NCBI GenBank assembly: GCA_040385105.1
Contig: JAZKHY010000013.1
Location: 62,001-126,000, forward strand
DNA: 64,000 bases
Source of the DNA: JACMQX01 sp040385105
GTDB taxonomy: Bacteria; Pseudomonadota; Gammaproteobacteria; Burkholderiales; Burkholderiaceae_C
Direction of reading: 5' to 3'
Shown one piece after another: positions 1 through 8,506 of this stretch (its first letter is position 1; every line of letters begins with the position of its first letter). The translations under genes were made by a program, and so were the position numbers. The notes beneath the pieces were generated by a model, which saw nothing but the letters and a program-made list of their open reading frames with translations, was not told where the DNA came from and ran no database searches.

Positions 1-1
1 T

Positions 2-112
2 GCCATTGCCTTGCTGCGCCTGCCGCTGGCCTGGGTGCTGCTCGGGGTGGGCGGGCTCGCATGCCTGTGGGCATACCGGCAACTCAGGTTCCTGAAAAAG
101 GCGGCACCATGA
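2..112 (+). CDS. Chromate transporter, first half (3' end only)
   Basis: Only the last 36 codons are inside the window. They encode a hydrophobic helix followed by a short basic tail ending in FLKKAAP and a TGA stop. The stop overlaps the ATG of the next gene in an ATGA arrangement, which indicates translational coupling. Because the next gene is a half-length chromate transporter, this is most simply the partner half of a split (short-chain) ChrA pair acting together in the inner membrane. The fragment alone is too short to identify the family, so the call rests on context. Confidence 0.6.
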   Translation, partial: AIALLRLPLAWVLLGVGGLACLWAYRQLRFLKKAAP

Positions 113-681
113 CGCTGGTATTCACCGCACAGGACTGGCTGGCGCTGTTTGTGCATTTCGCGTCGCTGTCGATGCTGGCGGTGGGCGGTGCCATCACCGC
201 CGCGCCGGACATGCACCGCTTCCTCGTCGCCGAACACCACTGGCTGACGGAGTCGCAGTTCACCTCGTCCATTGCGATTGCGCAGGCGGCCCCGGGGCCC
301 AATGTGCTGTTCGTGGCACTCATGGGCTGGCATGTGGGGCTGAATGCGGGCGGCTACTGGCTGGCGCTGCTCGGCGTCTGCATTGCGATGGCCGGCATCA
401 TGATCCCGAGCTCTACCTTCACCTTCTTCATTTCGCGCTGGGGCCACCGTAACCGCGAGCGGCTCGGCGTGCGGGCCTTCAAGCAGGGCATGGCGCCCAT
501 CGTGATCGCGTTGCTGGCGGCCACCGGCTGGCTGCTCAGCGCTGCGCATGACCAGCCTTCGCGCGACTGGCCGATCTGGCTGCTGACGGTGGCCGCGACA
601 CTGGTTGTCTGGCGCACGAAAGTGCATTTGTTGTGGTTGTTGGGCGCTGGCGCCCTTCTGGGAGCAATCGGATGGGTCTGA
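109..681 (+). CDS. Chromate transporter, second half (short-chain ChrA family)
   Basis: This 190-residue inner-membrane protein has about five hydrophobic segments and the family signature around AQAAPGPNVLFVALMGW at residues 62-78 (the PGP motif of chromate transporters). Full-length ChrA is about 400 residues with two homologous halves; here the halves are separate overlapping genes. The family is known to export chromate or related oxyanions with the proton-motive force, but many members have unproven substrates. I chose the ATG at 109 over an upstream ATG at 61 because it overlaps the preceding stop codon. Its 3' end overlaps the following aldo/keto reductase start. Confidence 0.85.
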   Translation: MTLVFTAQDWLALFVHFASLSMLAVGGAITAAPDMHRFLVAEHHWLTESQFTSSIAIAQAAPGPNVLFVALMGWHVGLNAGGYWLALLGVCIAMAGIMIPSSTFTFFISRWGHRNRERLGVRAFKQGMAPIVIALLAATGWLLSAAHDQPSRDWPIWLLTVAATLVVWRTKVHLLWLLGAGALLGAIGWV

Positions 682-1628
682 ATTTCCGTGAACTGGGCCG
701 CTCGGGCCTGCAAGTGTCCCCGCTGTGCTTCGGCGGCAACGTGTTCGGCTGGACAGCGGACGAGGCGACCTCGTTCTCGCTGCTGGACGCCTGGGTGGAC
801 GCCGGCTTCAACTTCATCGACACCGCCGACGTGTATTCCATCTGGGCGCCGGGCCACACCGGCGGCGAGTCCGAAACCATCATCGGCAAGTGGCTGAAGA
901 AAAGCGGCAAGCGCGACAAGGTCGTCATTGCCACCAAGGTCGGCAAGCCGATGGGTGAAGGAAAGAAAGGCCTGGCGCCGGCGTACATCCGCCAGGCGGT
1001 GGAAGACTCGCTGCGCCGCCTGCAGACTGACCATATCGACCTGTACCAGTCGCATGACGACGATGCGGACACACCGCTGGCCGATTCCCTGGGCGCATTC
1101 GGCGAGCTCATCAAGGCCGGCAAGGTCCGCGCGATTGGCGCATCCAACTACACCGCGGCCCGGCTGGCCGAAGCGCTGGACACCAGCGAGAAGAATGGCC
1201 TGGCGCGCTATGAAAGCCTGCAGCCGCTGTACAACCTGTATGACCGCGCTGTGTTCGAGGACGAGCTCGCGCCGCTGTGCATCCGGCGTGGCGTTGGCGT
1301 CATCAACTTTTACGCGCTCGCAGCCGGCTTCCTCACCGGCAAATACCGCAGCGCGGACGATGCCGCCAAGAGCAAGCGCGGCGCGAGCACGACGGGCAAG
1401 TACCTGAACGACAAGGGCTTGCGCATCCTGGCGGCGCTCGACAAGGTAGCGGCGCGCCGCGACGCCACGCCTGGCCAGGTCGCCACCGCATGGCTGATGG
1501 CCCAGCCCGCAGTGACCTCGCCGATTGCAAGCGCGACGAACCTCGCGCAACTGGCTGAACTGGTGGCTGCTGCCCGGCTTGAGCTTGATGCGCAGGACAT
1601 TGCAGGGCTGAACGCGGCCAGCGCCTGA
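672..1628 (+). CDS. Aldo/keto reductase
   Basis: This 318-residue cytoplasmic oxidoreductase of the AKR superfamily uses NADPH to reduce aldehydes or ketones, or runs the reverse reaction. The canonical catalytic tetrad can be read directly: Asp50 and Tyr55 (FIDTADVYS), Lys89 (ATKVGKP) and His128 (YQSHDDD). The C-terminal NADPH-binding part follows as expected for a TIM barrel. The ATG at 672 lies inside the last codons of the chromate transporter gene, so the two are probably cotranscribed. The physiological substrate cannot be told from sequence. Confidence 0.9.
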   Translation: MGLNFRELGRSGLQVSPLCFGGNVFGWTADEATSFSLLDAWVDAGFNFIDTADVYSIWAPGHTGGESETIIGKWLKKSGKRDKVVIATKVGKPMGEGKKGLAPAYIRQAVEDSLRRLQTDHIDLYQSHDDDADTPLADSLGAFGELIKAGKVRAIGASNYTAARLAEALDTSEKNGLARYESLQPLYNLYDRAVFEDELAPLCIRRGVGVINFYALAAGFLTGKYRSADDAAKSKRGASTTGKYLNDKGLRILAALDKVAARRDATPGQVATAWLMAQPAVTSPIASATNLAQLAELVAAARLELDAQDIAGLNAASA

Positions 1629-1653
1629 GTCCAGCGCTGGCGCCGGGCGGGCG

Positions 1654-2391
1654 TCACGCCATCCGTTGGCGCCGCGCCTCGTACAGGCAAACGCCGCTGG
1701 CTACGGACACATTCAGGCTTTCCACCGCGCCCATCATCGGGATGTTGATGAGCTCGTCGCAGGTCTTGCGGGTGAGCTGGCGCATGCCGTCGCCTTCGGC
1801 GCCGAGCACCAGCGCAACGGAAGCCTTGAGGTCTGCCTGGTAGAGGGTCCTGGGCGCATCGCCGCTGGTGCCGATGCACCAGATGCTGCGCTCCTTGAGC
1901 TCGCCCAGCGTGCGCGCCAGGTTGGTCACCATGAAGTACGGCACCGTCTCCGCCGCGCCGCTGGCCACCTTGGCCACGGTGGCATTGACGCCGACGGCAT
2001 GGTCCTTGGGCGCGATGACGGCATGTGCGCCCGCCCCGTCAGCCACCCGCAGGCAGGCGCCCAGGTTGTGCGGGTCGGTCACGCCGTCGAGCACCAGCAG
2101 CAGCGCCGGGCCGGTGACGGCGTCCAGCAGGTCGTCCAGCGAGTTTGTCTGCGGAATGATCTCCACCCGCGCAGCCACGCCCTGGTGGCCATGGCTGCCG
2201 GCCAGCTTGGCCAGGCGCATGCCGTCGGCTTCAATCAGGCGCACATTGGCTTCGGCGGCTTTTTCCAGGAACTGGCGCATCCGCGCGTCGCGGCGGGTCG
2301 GCTCGTAATAGATTTCAATGATGGAACGCGGCGCGGTTTTCAGCCGCACCCCAACGGCATGGAAGCCGAAGAGTACTTTTGGAGCAGTCAT
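1654..2391 (-). CDS. rlmB: 23S rRNA (guanosine-2'-O-)-methyltransferase RlmB
   Basis: This 245-residue SPOUT-class methyltransferase modifies the 2'-hydroxyl of G2251 in 23S rRNA using S-adenosylmethionine. The start MTAPKVLFGFHAV matches the usual N-terminal substrate-binding domain. The C-terminal trefoil-knot motifs are present: LVLDGVTDPHNLGACLR in the middle, then LVLGAEGDGMR and IPMMGAVESLNVSVAS near the end. The ATG at 2391 was preferred over an upstream in-frame start because the extra 37 residues resemble no conserved part of the family. It is divergent from the heme sensor gene and converges on the aldo/keto reductase. Confidence 0.93.
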   Translation of the reverse strand: MTAPKVLFGFHAVGVRLKTAPRSIIEIYYEPTRRDARMRQFLEKAAEANVRLIEADGMRLAKLAGSHGHQGVAARVEIIPQTNSLDDLLDAVTGPALLLVLDGVTDPHNLGACLRVADGAGAHAVIAPKDHAVGVNATVAKVASGAAETVPYFMVTNLARTLGELKERSIWCIGTSGDAPRTLYQADLKASVALVLGAEGDGMRQLTRKTCDELINIPMMGAVESLNVSVASGVCLYEARRQRMA

Positions 2392-2513
2392 CGCCCGATT
2401 ATCGGCGCTGGGGGCATTTGGTTCAGGCCGGAAACCAAACGCGGCAATAAGTCCCACTTCTGGCAGTTCATGCCCTATAGAATTTGGGGTCTTTTCTGCC
2501 ATTGGAGACCCGC

Positions 2514-3386
2514 ATGGGACTGCGCCTGAAGTTCAACCTTGTCCTGATCGTCGTGTTTCTGGCCGGCTTCGCGGCCGCCGGCGTCATCTCGCGGCAGCTG
2601 CTGCTGGACAACGCGCGCGAGGAAGTCCTGCGCGAGGCCCGGCTGATGATGGAAGCCGCCATCTCGGTGCGCTCCTATACCGTCAACCAGATCCAGCCCC
2701 ACCTGATCAAGCAGCTGGAAGAAGTGTTCCTGCCGCAGACCGTGCCTGCCTACGCCGCCACCGAGACCATTAACGCCATCCAGAAAAAATACCGCGACTA
2801 CGGCTACAAGGAAGCCACGCTCAATCCCACCAACCCGCGGGACCGCGCGACCGACTGGGAGGCAGACATCATCAACGAGTTCCGCCAGCGCGCCGAGGTC
2901 AAGGAACTGGTCTCCGAACGGGTCTCGCCCACCGGCCGCACGCTGTTCATCGCCAAGCCGCTGCAGATCACCAACCCGGCCTGTCTGCAGTGCCACAGCG
3001 TGCCTTCGGCAGCGCCGCCGACCATGATCAAGATCTACGGCGAAGCCAACGGCTTTGGCTGGAAGCACAACGAGATCATCGGTGCGCAGGTGGTCACCGT
3101 GCCGATGGACCTGCCCATCAACAATGCCAACCGGGTCTTCGGCACGTTCATGGCCTCGCTGGCCGGCGTGTTCGTGGTGGTGTTCATCGTGCTCAACGTG
3201 ATGCTGAGCTGGCTCATCGTGCGGCCGATCCGCAAGATGTCGATGGCCGCCGACAAGATCAGCACCGGGGACTTCGACGTGCCCGAGTTCCGCGACAAGG
3301 GCCGCGATGAAGTCGCCGTGCTCGGCAGTTCGTTCAACCGCATGCGCCGCAGCCTCGAGAAGGCCATGCAGATGATCGACCAGTAG
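2514..3386 (+). CDS. Membrane heme-binding sensor, DUF3365 (Tll0287-like) plus HAMP
   Basis: This 290-residue protein has a transmembrane helix at about 8-28, an extracytoplasmic DUF3365/Tll0287-like domain at about 35-205 with one c-type heme motif CLQCH at 157-161, a second helix at about 211-233 and a HAMP linker at about 232-286. It then ends without any kinase, cyclase or methyl-accepting output. The ATG at 2514 follows a GGAG ribosome-binding site at 2504-2507. The next gene, 29 bases downstream, is a kinase-cyclase fusion lacking a sensor, so the two may form one redox or gas-sensing pathway. That partnership is inferred only from operon structure. Confidence 0.85.
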   Translation: MGLRLKFNLVLIVVFLAGFAAAGVISRQLLLDNAREEVLREARLMMEAAISVRSYTVNQIQPHLIKQLEEVFLPQTVPAYAATETINAIQKKYRDYGYKEATLNPTNPRDRATDWEADIINEFRQRAEVKELVSERVSPTGRTLFIAKPLQITNPACLQCHSVPSAAPPTMIKIYGEANGFGWKHNEIIGAQVVTVPMDLPINNANRVFGTFMASLAGVFVVVFIVLNVMLSWLIVRPIRKMSMAADKISTGDFDVPEFRDKGRDEVAVLGSSFNRMRRSLEKAMQMIDQ

Positions 3387-3415
3387 CAGCCGCCCCTCCC
3401 CATGCAGTACCCCCA

Positions 3416-5620
3416 ATGAGCGCCGGCACCGATCGCGGGTCACCGTCAGGCGCGGATGCGTCTGCGTTGCCGGCCGGGCACAAGGTCCTCGAATACCGCA
3501 TCGACAAGGTCCTGGGCGGCGGCGGCTTCGGCATCACCTACCTGGCGCGGGATGCCAACCTCGACGTCGCGGTGGCCCTCAAGGAATACTTCCCGAACGA
3601 CCTGGCCGTGCGCGGCAGTGACCATTCGGTGAGCATGCGCGCCGGCGACTCGCGCGAGCAGTACGACTGGGGGCTTGAGCGCTTCCTGGACGAAGCCCGG
3701 GCCCTTGCGAGCTTCCGGCACCCCAACATCGTGCGGGTGCTGCGCTATTTTCGCGAGCATGGCACCGCCTACATCGTCATGGAATACGAGTCGGGCGACC
3801 CGCTCAAGCGCTGGCTGGCGCGGCAGACCTCGTTTGGCCAGAAGGCGCTGCTCAACGTGATCTACCCGCTGCTCGATGGCCTGGAGGCAGTCCACAAGAC
3901 AGGCTTCCTGCACCGCGACATCAAGCCCGACAACATCTACATCCGCGCCGACGGCACGCCGGTGCTGCTGGACTTCGGCGCCGCGCGGCGCGTGACGGCC
4001 GACTCCGACCTGACCAACGTCGTCAGCCCGGGCTTCGCCCCGTTCGAGCAGTACCACAGCCGGGGCCACCAGGGCCCATGGACCGACATCTATTCGCTGG
4101 GCGCGGTGATGTACTGGATGACCACCGGCACCAAGCCCATGGAGTCGGCATCGCGGGTGAAGCAGGACACCATGCCGAAGGCCGTCGAAACCGCCAATGT
4201 GCTGGGCTATGGCGACATGCTGCTGCGCGCCATCGACTGGGCGATGACGCCGGACGAGACCCGGCGGCCCCAGACGGTGGCCGATTTCCGCAAGGCGCTC
4301 GTCGGCTCCGAGGACGTGACCACCGCACTGACGACGGTACCCGATTCGGCACGCGCAGCCGCGCAACCGCACTCAGGCAACAGCCTCCCGTCGTCCGGCT
4401 TGTCAGCCTCCCAGTCGGCGAGCCACCCCGACAGCCTGCGCCGCAACGTGATGGGCACCATCATGTTCCTCGACCTGGTCGGGTTTTCAGCACAGAACGT
4501 GACGCAGCAGGTGACGCTGAAAACCCGCTTCAACGAACTGCTGACCAAGACACTCAGGGGCATTGACGAGTCCAGCCGGATCATCATGGACACGGGTGAC
4601 GGCGCGGCCGTCTGCTTCCTGGGCGACCCGGAGGAAGCCCTGCAGTCCGCGCTGCTGCTGCGCGACCTGCTGGTGCAGAAGTACCGGGGCACCCTGCTGC
4701 TGCGCATCGGCCTGCACCTGGGCCCGGTGCGGGTGCTGTTCGACATCAACGAACGGGTCAACGTGGTGGGCGACGGCATCAACGTGGCCCAGCGCATCAT
4801 GGACTTCGCGCAGGCCAACCAGATTGTTGTCTCGCGCGCCTACTACGACGTGATCTCGCGCATCACCGACAACACCTCCAACCTCTTCAGGCATCTCGGC
4901 CCGCACCTGGACAAGCACCTGCGCAGCCACGAGATCTATGCGGTGCTGGACCCGCAGGCGCAGCCGGCGCAGCCACGCACCCACCCCACCGAGTTCGACC
5001 GCACGGCGCCGCACATGGCGGTGATGTCCACCCTGACGCCCCAGGCCGCTGCCGAGATCGAGAACGACCTCGCCCGGCTCATCGGCCCGCTGGCGCGGGT
5101 GCTGGTCAAGAAAGCCGTGCTGCGCGCCAACAGCGCGCAGGCGCTGCGCGACCTGCTGGCCATGTCCATACCCGACACCGCGCAGCGCGAGGCCTTTGCC
5201 AACCCGAAGCAACCCAACAGCCGCTCGGCATCCGGCCTTGGCAACTCCATCAGCCGGCCCCTGGGCAAGCCCGCGGACAACAGCCCGTCCGAGTCACGCC
5301 CGATGCCTGACTCGCGCTCGCAGCCCAACACGGTGTCCCGCGCCAACAGCATCCCCGGCAGCCGCGTGGTGCCCGACCGCCCCGACCCGTCGATGCCCGC
5401 AAGCACCAGCCGCAGGCAGGATGCGACGCCCGAACACCTGGCGCAGTTCGAGCGCGCGCTGAGCCAGCATATCGGCCCGATGGCGAAGATGATCGTGAAG
5501 AAGGAAGCCGCCCGCAACCCGGGCTATGAAGACCTGCTCCAGGCCCTGGCAGCCCACCTGGACAGGCAGGAAGAACAGCAGAAATTCCTGACAACGTTCC
5601 GCACGCCTTCGCGCGGCTGA
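3416..5620 (+). CDS. Ser/Thr protein kinase fused to class III adenylate/guanylate cyclase
   Basis: This 734-residue, apparently cytoplasmic protein starts with a Hanks-type kinase at about 25-295: glycine loop GGGGFG, Lys56 in VALK, HRD Asp168, DFG Asp186 and the SPGFAPFEQY activation segment. A class III cyclase domain follows at about 345-512, with metal-binding Asp353 (FLDLVGFS) and Asp395 (TGDG) and the transition-state pair Asn456/Arg460 (INVAQR). Position 391, where adenylate cyclases usually have Lys, is Met, so nucleotide choice is open. Two similar helical repeats (about 540-597 and 671-725, each with IGPxAxxxVKK) flank a long Ser/Pro-rich linker. No transmembrane segment is seen. 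It is probably coupled to the heme sensor upstream. Confidence 0.9.
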   Translation: MSAGTDRGSPSGADASALPAGHKVLEYRIDKVLGGGGFGITYLARDANLDVAVALKEYFPNDLAVRGSDHSVSMRAGDSREQYDWGLERFLDEARALASFRHPNIVRVLRYFREHGTAYIVMEYESGDPLKRWLARQTSFGQKALLNVIYPLLDGLEAVHKTGFLHRDIKPDNIYIRADGTPVLLDFGAARRVTADSDLTNVVSPGFAPFEQYHSRGHQGPWTDIYSLGAVMYWMTTGTKPMESASRVKQDTMPKAVETANVLGYGDMLLRAIDWAMTPDETRRPQTVADFRKALVGSEDVTTALTTVPDSARAAAQPHSGNSLPSSGLSASQSASHPDSLRRNVMGTIMFLDLVGFSAQNVTQQVTLKTRFNELLTKTLRGIDESSRIIMDTGDGAAVCFLGDPEEALQSALLLRDLLVQKYRGTLLLRIGLHLGPVRVLFDINERVNVVGDGINVAQRIMDFAQANQIVVSRAYYDVISRITDNTSNLFRHLGPHLDKHLRSHEIYAVLDPQAQPAQPRTHPTEFDRTAPHMAVMSTLTPQAAAEIENDLARLIGPLARVLVKKAVLRANSAQALRDLLAMSIPDTAQREAFANPKQPNSRSASGLGNSISRPLGKPADNSPSESRPMPDSRSQPNTVSRANSIPGSRVVPDRPDPSMPASTSRRQDATPEHLAQFERALSQHIGPMAKMIVKKEAARNPGYEDLLQALAAHLDRQEEQQKFLTTFRTPSRG

Positions 5621-5623
5621 AGC

Positions 5624-6301
5624 TCAGGCCTCCGTTGCGACCTGCCCCGCCTCGATCATGATGCGCCGCTCGCAGCGCTGGGCGATGCCACGGTCATGCG
5701 TGACCAGCACCAGCGTCGTGCCGAGTTCGCGGTTCAGGTCGAACATCAGCTCCATGACCTTCTCGCCGGTGGCAAAGTCAAGGCTGCCCGTGGGCTCATC
5801 GGCCAGCAGCACGGCCGGCTGCACCACGAAGGCGCGGGCCAGTGCCACACGCTGCTGTTCACCGCCCGACAGCACCTTGGGGTAGTGGCCCAGGCGCTCT
5901 GCCAGGCCCACGCGGGCCAGCATCTCGGCGGCGGCCTTGCGTGAGTCCTTGCGGCCGGCCAGTTCCAGCGGGAGCATGACGTTCTCCAGCGCGCTCAGGT
6001 TGCCCATGAGCTGGAAGCTCTGGAACACAAAACCCACCTTCTGCGCGCGCAGCGCGGCGCGTTCGTCTTCATCGATGGCAAAGATGTCCTGCCCGGCCAG
6101 CCTGACGCTGCCTTTTGTCGGTGTATCCAGCCCGGCAATGATCGACAGCAAGGTGCTTTTTCCGGAGCCGGACGCGCCGACGATGGCCGCAGTCTCCCTT
6201 GGCGCCAGGGTGAAATGGATATCGCGCAGAATGTCCAGGGTACCGGTGGAGTCGGTAACGGACTTGAAAACATGCTCCACGGCAATAATTGGTTCAGGCA
6301 T
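5624..6301 (-). CDS. ABC transporter ATP-binding protein, YbbA/LolD type
   Basis: This 225-residue ATPase carries Walker A (GASGSGKST), the signature LSGGEQQRVALARA, Walker B (VLLADEPTGSLD) and the H-loop histidine. Its length and motifs fit the MacB/LolD/YbbA class, which powers permeases handling lipoproteins or lipids and not bulk solute import. The ATG at 6301 gives the expected start; upstream in-frame codons run through the divergent tesA gene. The ybbA-tesA divergent pair is a known proteobacterial arrangement. Its permease (ybbP-like) is not in the window. Only three bases separate its stop from the convergent kinase-cyclase gene. Confidence 0.88.
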   Translation of the reverse strand: MPEPIIAVEHVFKSVTDSTGTLDILRDIHFTLAPRETAAIVGASGSGKSTLLSIIAGLDTPTKGSVRLAGQDIFAIDEDERAALRAQKVGFVFQSFQLMGNLSALENVMLPLELAGRKDSRKAAAEMLARVGLAERLGHYPKVLSGGEQQRVALARAFVVQPAVLLADEPTGSLDFATGEKVMELMFDLNRELGTTLVLVTHDRGIAQRCERRIMIEAGQVATEA

Positions 6302-6320
6302 GGGTGCTACAAAGGCGGTT

Positions 6321-6965
6321 ATGGAACGAAGACACTTTATCGCGGCGCTGGCTGCCAGCCTTTTTGTGGGGCTAAGCCCCGCGGCGCTGCATGCGCAGGC
6401 CGCGGGCAGGACCATCCTCGTTGTCGGGGACAGCCTCAGCGCAGAGTATGGCCTCAAACGCGGCACCGGCTGGGTGGCCCTGCTTGAAAAACGTCTGGCG
6501 GCGAACAAGCTGACCGGCAATGTGGTCAACGCCAGCATCAGCGGCGACACCACCTCGGGTGGCCGCTCCCGGCTGCCGGCCTTGCTGGCGCAGCACAAGC
6601 CGTCCGTGGTGGTGATTGAACTGGGCGGCAATGACGCCCTGCGCGGCCTGCCGCTGCAGATGACCGAGGACAACCTGGCGCAGATGACGCAGGCGGCACA
6701 GAAGGCTGGCGCAAAAGTGCTGCTGGTGGGCATGCAGGTGCCGCCCAATTACGGCACCGACTATGCCAACCGTTTCGGTGGATTGTTTGAGAAAGTGGGC
6801 AAGGCGTACAAGGCCTCTGTCGTGCCCTTCTTCCTCAAGGGCGTGGCGGATGGCGCTGACCCGCTCAGGATGTTCCAGCGGGACCGCATTCACCCCGCTG
6901 AGGAGGCGCACCCATTGATGCTGGACAACGTGTGGCCGGAGTTGAGGAAACTGGTCGGGAAGTAA
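6321..6965 (+). CDS. tesA: Arylesterase / lysophospholipase TesA (SGNH hydrolase)
   Basis: This 214-residue secreted hydrolase has an N-terminal signal peptide ending near ALHAQA. The SGNH blocks are clear: catalytic Ser38 in VVGDSLSAEYG, the oxyanion Gly in SISGDTTSGG, GGND, and the C-terminal Asp-His dyad in DRIHP. TesA enzymes act in the periplasm on thioesters, lysophospholipids and aryl esters. The gene diverges from the YbbA-type ABC ATPase with only 19 bases between start codons, so the two must share or overlap promoters. The start was fixed by the signal peptide. Confidence 0.9.
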   Translation: MERRHFIAALAASLFVGLSPAALHAQAAGRTILVVGDSLSAEYGLKRGTGWVALLEKRLAANKLTGNVVNASISGDTTSGGRSRLPALLAQHKPSVVVIELGGNDALRGLPLQMTEDNLAQMTQAAQKAGAKVLLVGMQVPPNYGTDYANRFGGLFEKVGKAYKASVVPFFLKGVADGADPLRMFQRDRIHPAEEAHPLMLDNVWPELRKLVGK

Positions 6966-6973
6966 ACGCCCGG

Positions 6974-7171
6974 TCAGGGCGCCGGAGCGTCCGGGCCCGG
7001 GGGCGTGGCGCCGGGCTCGGCAGGTTCGCCATCATCCGCACCGCCTTCGCCTTCAACATAGCCGGGGTCGCCGGCCTTGCGGCCTGCCTTGGCCTTGAGC
7101 TTTTCTTCTTTCTTGCGCTTCTTGGCCAACTCTTTCTGGCGTTTCTCGTATCCGTAATTGGGTGTTGCCAC
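6974..7171 (-). CDS. Small charged protein of unknown function
   Basis: This 65-residue protein starts at a GTG preceded by a purine-rich GGAAGG. The first half is strongly basic, with runs of Lys and Arg around KKRKKEEKLKAKAGRK, and the second half is acidic and Gly/Pro-rich. There is no signal peptide or membrane segment. Small proteins with this build occur next to metC or tesA in related bacteria as I recall, but I know of no function. The basic half suggests nucleic-acid or ribosome contact, which is a guess. It converges on tesA with 8 bases between stops. Confidence 0.65.
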   Translation of the reverse strand: MATPNYGYEKRQKELAKKRKKEEKLKAKAGRKAGDPGYVEGEGGADDGEPAEPGATPPGPDAPAP

Positions 7172-7224
7172 TGGGCCTTCCGTTTCTGTGCAGCGGTTTG
7201 CTGATGCACTCAATGTAAGCGATA

Positions 7225-7242
7225 AACCCGAAAATACGGGTT
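7225..7242 (-). terminator. Possible weak hairpin terminator downstream of metC
   Basis: AACCCG and CGGGTT form a perfect 6-base stem with a 6-base A/T loop in the gap after the metC stop. On the minus strand the stem is followed only by a short TTTATC, so termination would be weak. It may equally be a leader structure of the small downstream gene. Confidence 0.35.
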
Positions 7243-7268
7243 CGGGGCCCCAAAATATGACACAAGAA

Positions 7269-8447
7269 CTACAACAGCGCCAGCGCCTGCTCCAGGTCGG
7301 CGCGCAGGGCTGCGGGCGACTCCAGCCCGATGGAAAAGCGCACCAGCACACCCTTGTGCGGCCAGGCGGCCACGCTGGCGTCGCGCATTGATGCAATGTC
7401 GTACGGCACCACCAGGCTCACCGGCCCGCCCCATGAATAGCCGAGCCTGAAAAGTTGGAGTCCGTCACAGAAGCGGTCCACCTGCGCGGTGCTGTAGCGC
7501 CCGTCGAACACAACCGAGAACAGGCCTGCCGCCATGCCGTCGGCGCCGCATGTCGCCTTCCAGTGCTCATGCCCCGGCGAGCCTTCAATGGCCGGGTGGA
7601 GCACCTGCACGATCTCGGGCCGCGCCTTGAGCCAGCGGGCCAGCTCGCGTGCCGCCACGTCATGGGCGCGGTAGCGCAACGCAATGCTGGGCAGCGAGCG
7701 CAGCACAGCCTCCGCATCATTGCCCCCCACGCCGTAGCCCAGCCGCATGTGGGCCGCTTTGATCTTCAGGTGCAGCGCGTCGTCCCGCGTGATGATGCTG
7801 CCCATCAAGACGTCACCGCCGCCACTGGGGTACTTCGTCAGCGCATGGACGGAAATGTCGGCGCCCGCCTCGAACGGCGCGAAGGCCAGGCCCGCGCCCC
7901 AGGTGTTGTCCAGCGCATTGGTCACGCCTTTGGCCCGGCACACCGCAGCCAAGGCCGGCAAGTCCGGGAACTCCATGGTCACGGAGCCCGGCGCCTCCAG
8001 CCAGACCAGGCGCGTCTTCGCGCTGATGCGGGCCGCCAGGTCGTCCGGCCGCATCGCGTCGTAGTACTGGCAGCTGATGCCCCAGGCCTTCATCTCGTTC
8101 TCCGCCAGCGCCTTGTTCGGGCCATAGGCATTGTTGGGGATCAGCACCTCATCGCCCGCCTTCAGCAGGGCCAGGTTGACGATGGCAATCGCCGCCAGCC
8201 CGCTCGGCCCCAGCACGCAGTGCCTGCCCCCCTCCAGCGTGCACAGCCGCTCCTCCAGCATGAAGGTGGTGGGCGTGCCGTGCAGACCATAGGTATAGCC
8301 CTTCTTCTGCTGCCAGTCGCGCGCGCGCATCTGCGCGACATTGGCAAAGATGACGGTGGAGGCCTTGAACACGCCGGGCTGCGGCGCGGCAAAGCCTTCG
8401 GGCGGGGTGTAGGGGTGGTGGATCAGGCGGGTGGAAATGTCGCTCAT
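7269..8447 (-). CDS. metC: Cystathionine beta-lyase (PLP-dependent)
   Basis: This 392-residue enzyme of the Cys/Met-metabolism PLP family cleaves cystathionine to homocysteine, pyruvate and ammonia in methionine synthesis. The PLP lysine lies in SVHALTKYPSGGGDVLMG, the cofactor-binding Tyr and Gly residues in KGYTYGLHGTPT, and the family Asp in ALDNTWGAG. The C-terminal segment RFSIGLESP is typical. The start ATG at 8447 gives MSDISTRLIHHPYTPP, a usual beginning for bacterial MetC. A cystathionine gamma-lyase or synthase is the main alternative, but overall similarity favours MetC. Confidence 0.88.
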   Translation of the reverse strand: MSDISTRLIHHPYTPPEGFAAPQPGVFKASTVIFANVAQMRARDWQQKKGYTYGLHGTPTTFMLEERLCTLEGGRHCVLGPSGLAAIAIVNLALLKAGDEVLIPNNAYGPNKALAENEMKAWGISCQYYDAMRPDDLAARISAKTRLVWLEAPGSVTMEFPDLPALAAVCRAKGVTNALDNTWGAGLAFAPFEAGADISVHALTKYPSGGGDVLMGSIITRDDALHLKIKAAHMRLGYGVGGNDAEAVLRSLPSIALRYRAHDVAARELARWLKARPEIVQVLHPAIEGSPGHEHWKATCGADGMAAGLFSVVFDGRYSTAQVDRFCDGLQLFRLGYSWGGPVSLVVPYDIASMRDASVAAWPHKGVLVRFSIGLESPAALRADLEQALALL

Positions 8448-8506
8448 CCACGCATCGTAGCGCCAAACATGTGCGGTCCGCAGCGCTCCCCGACGTACCG
8501 CGCACC

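Noticed and set aside
354..1550. A 398-codon minus-strand frame across the chromate transporter and aldo/keto reductase
   Set aside because: It is antisense to genes with intact catalytic residues and has no family features.
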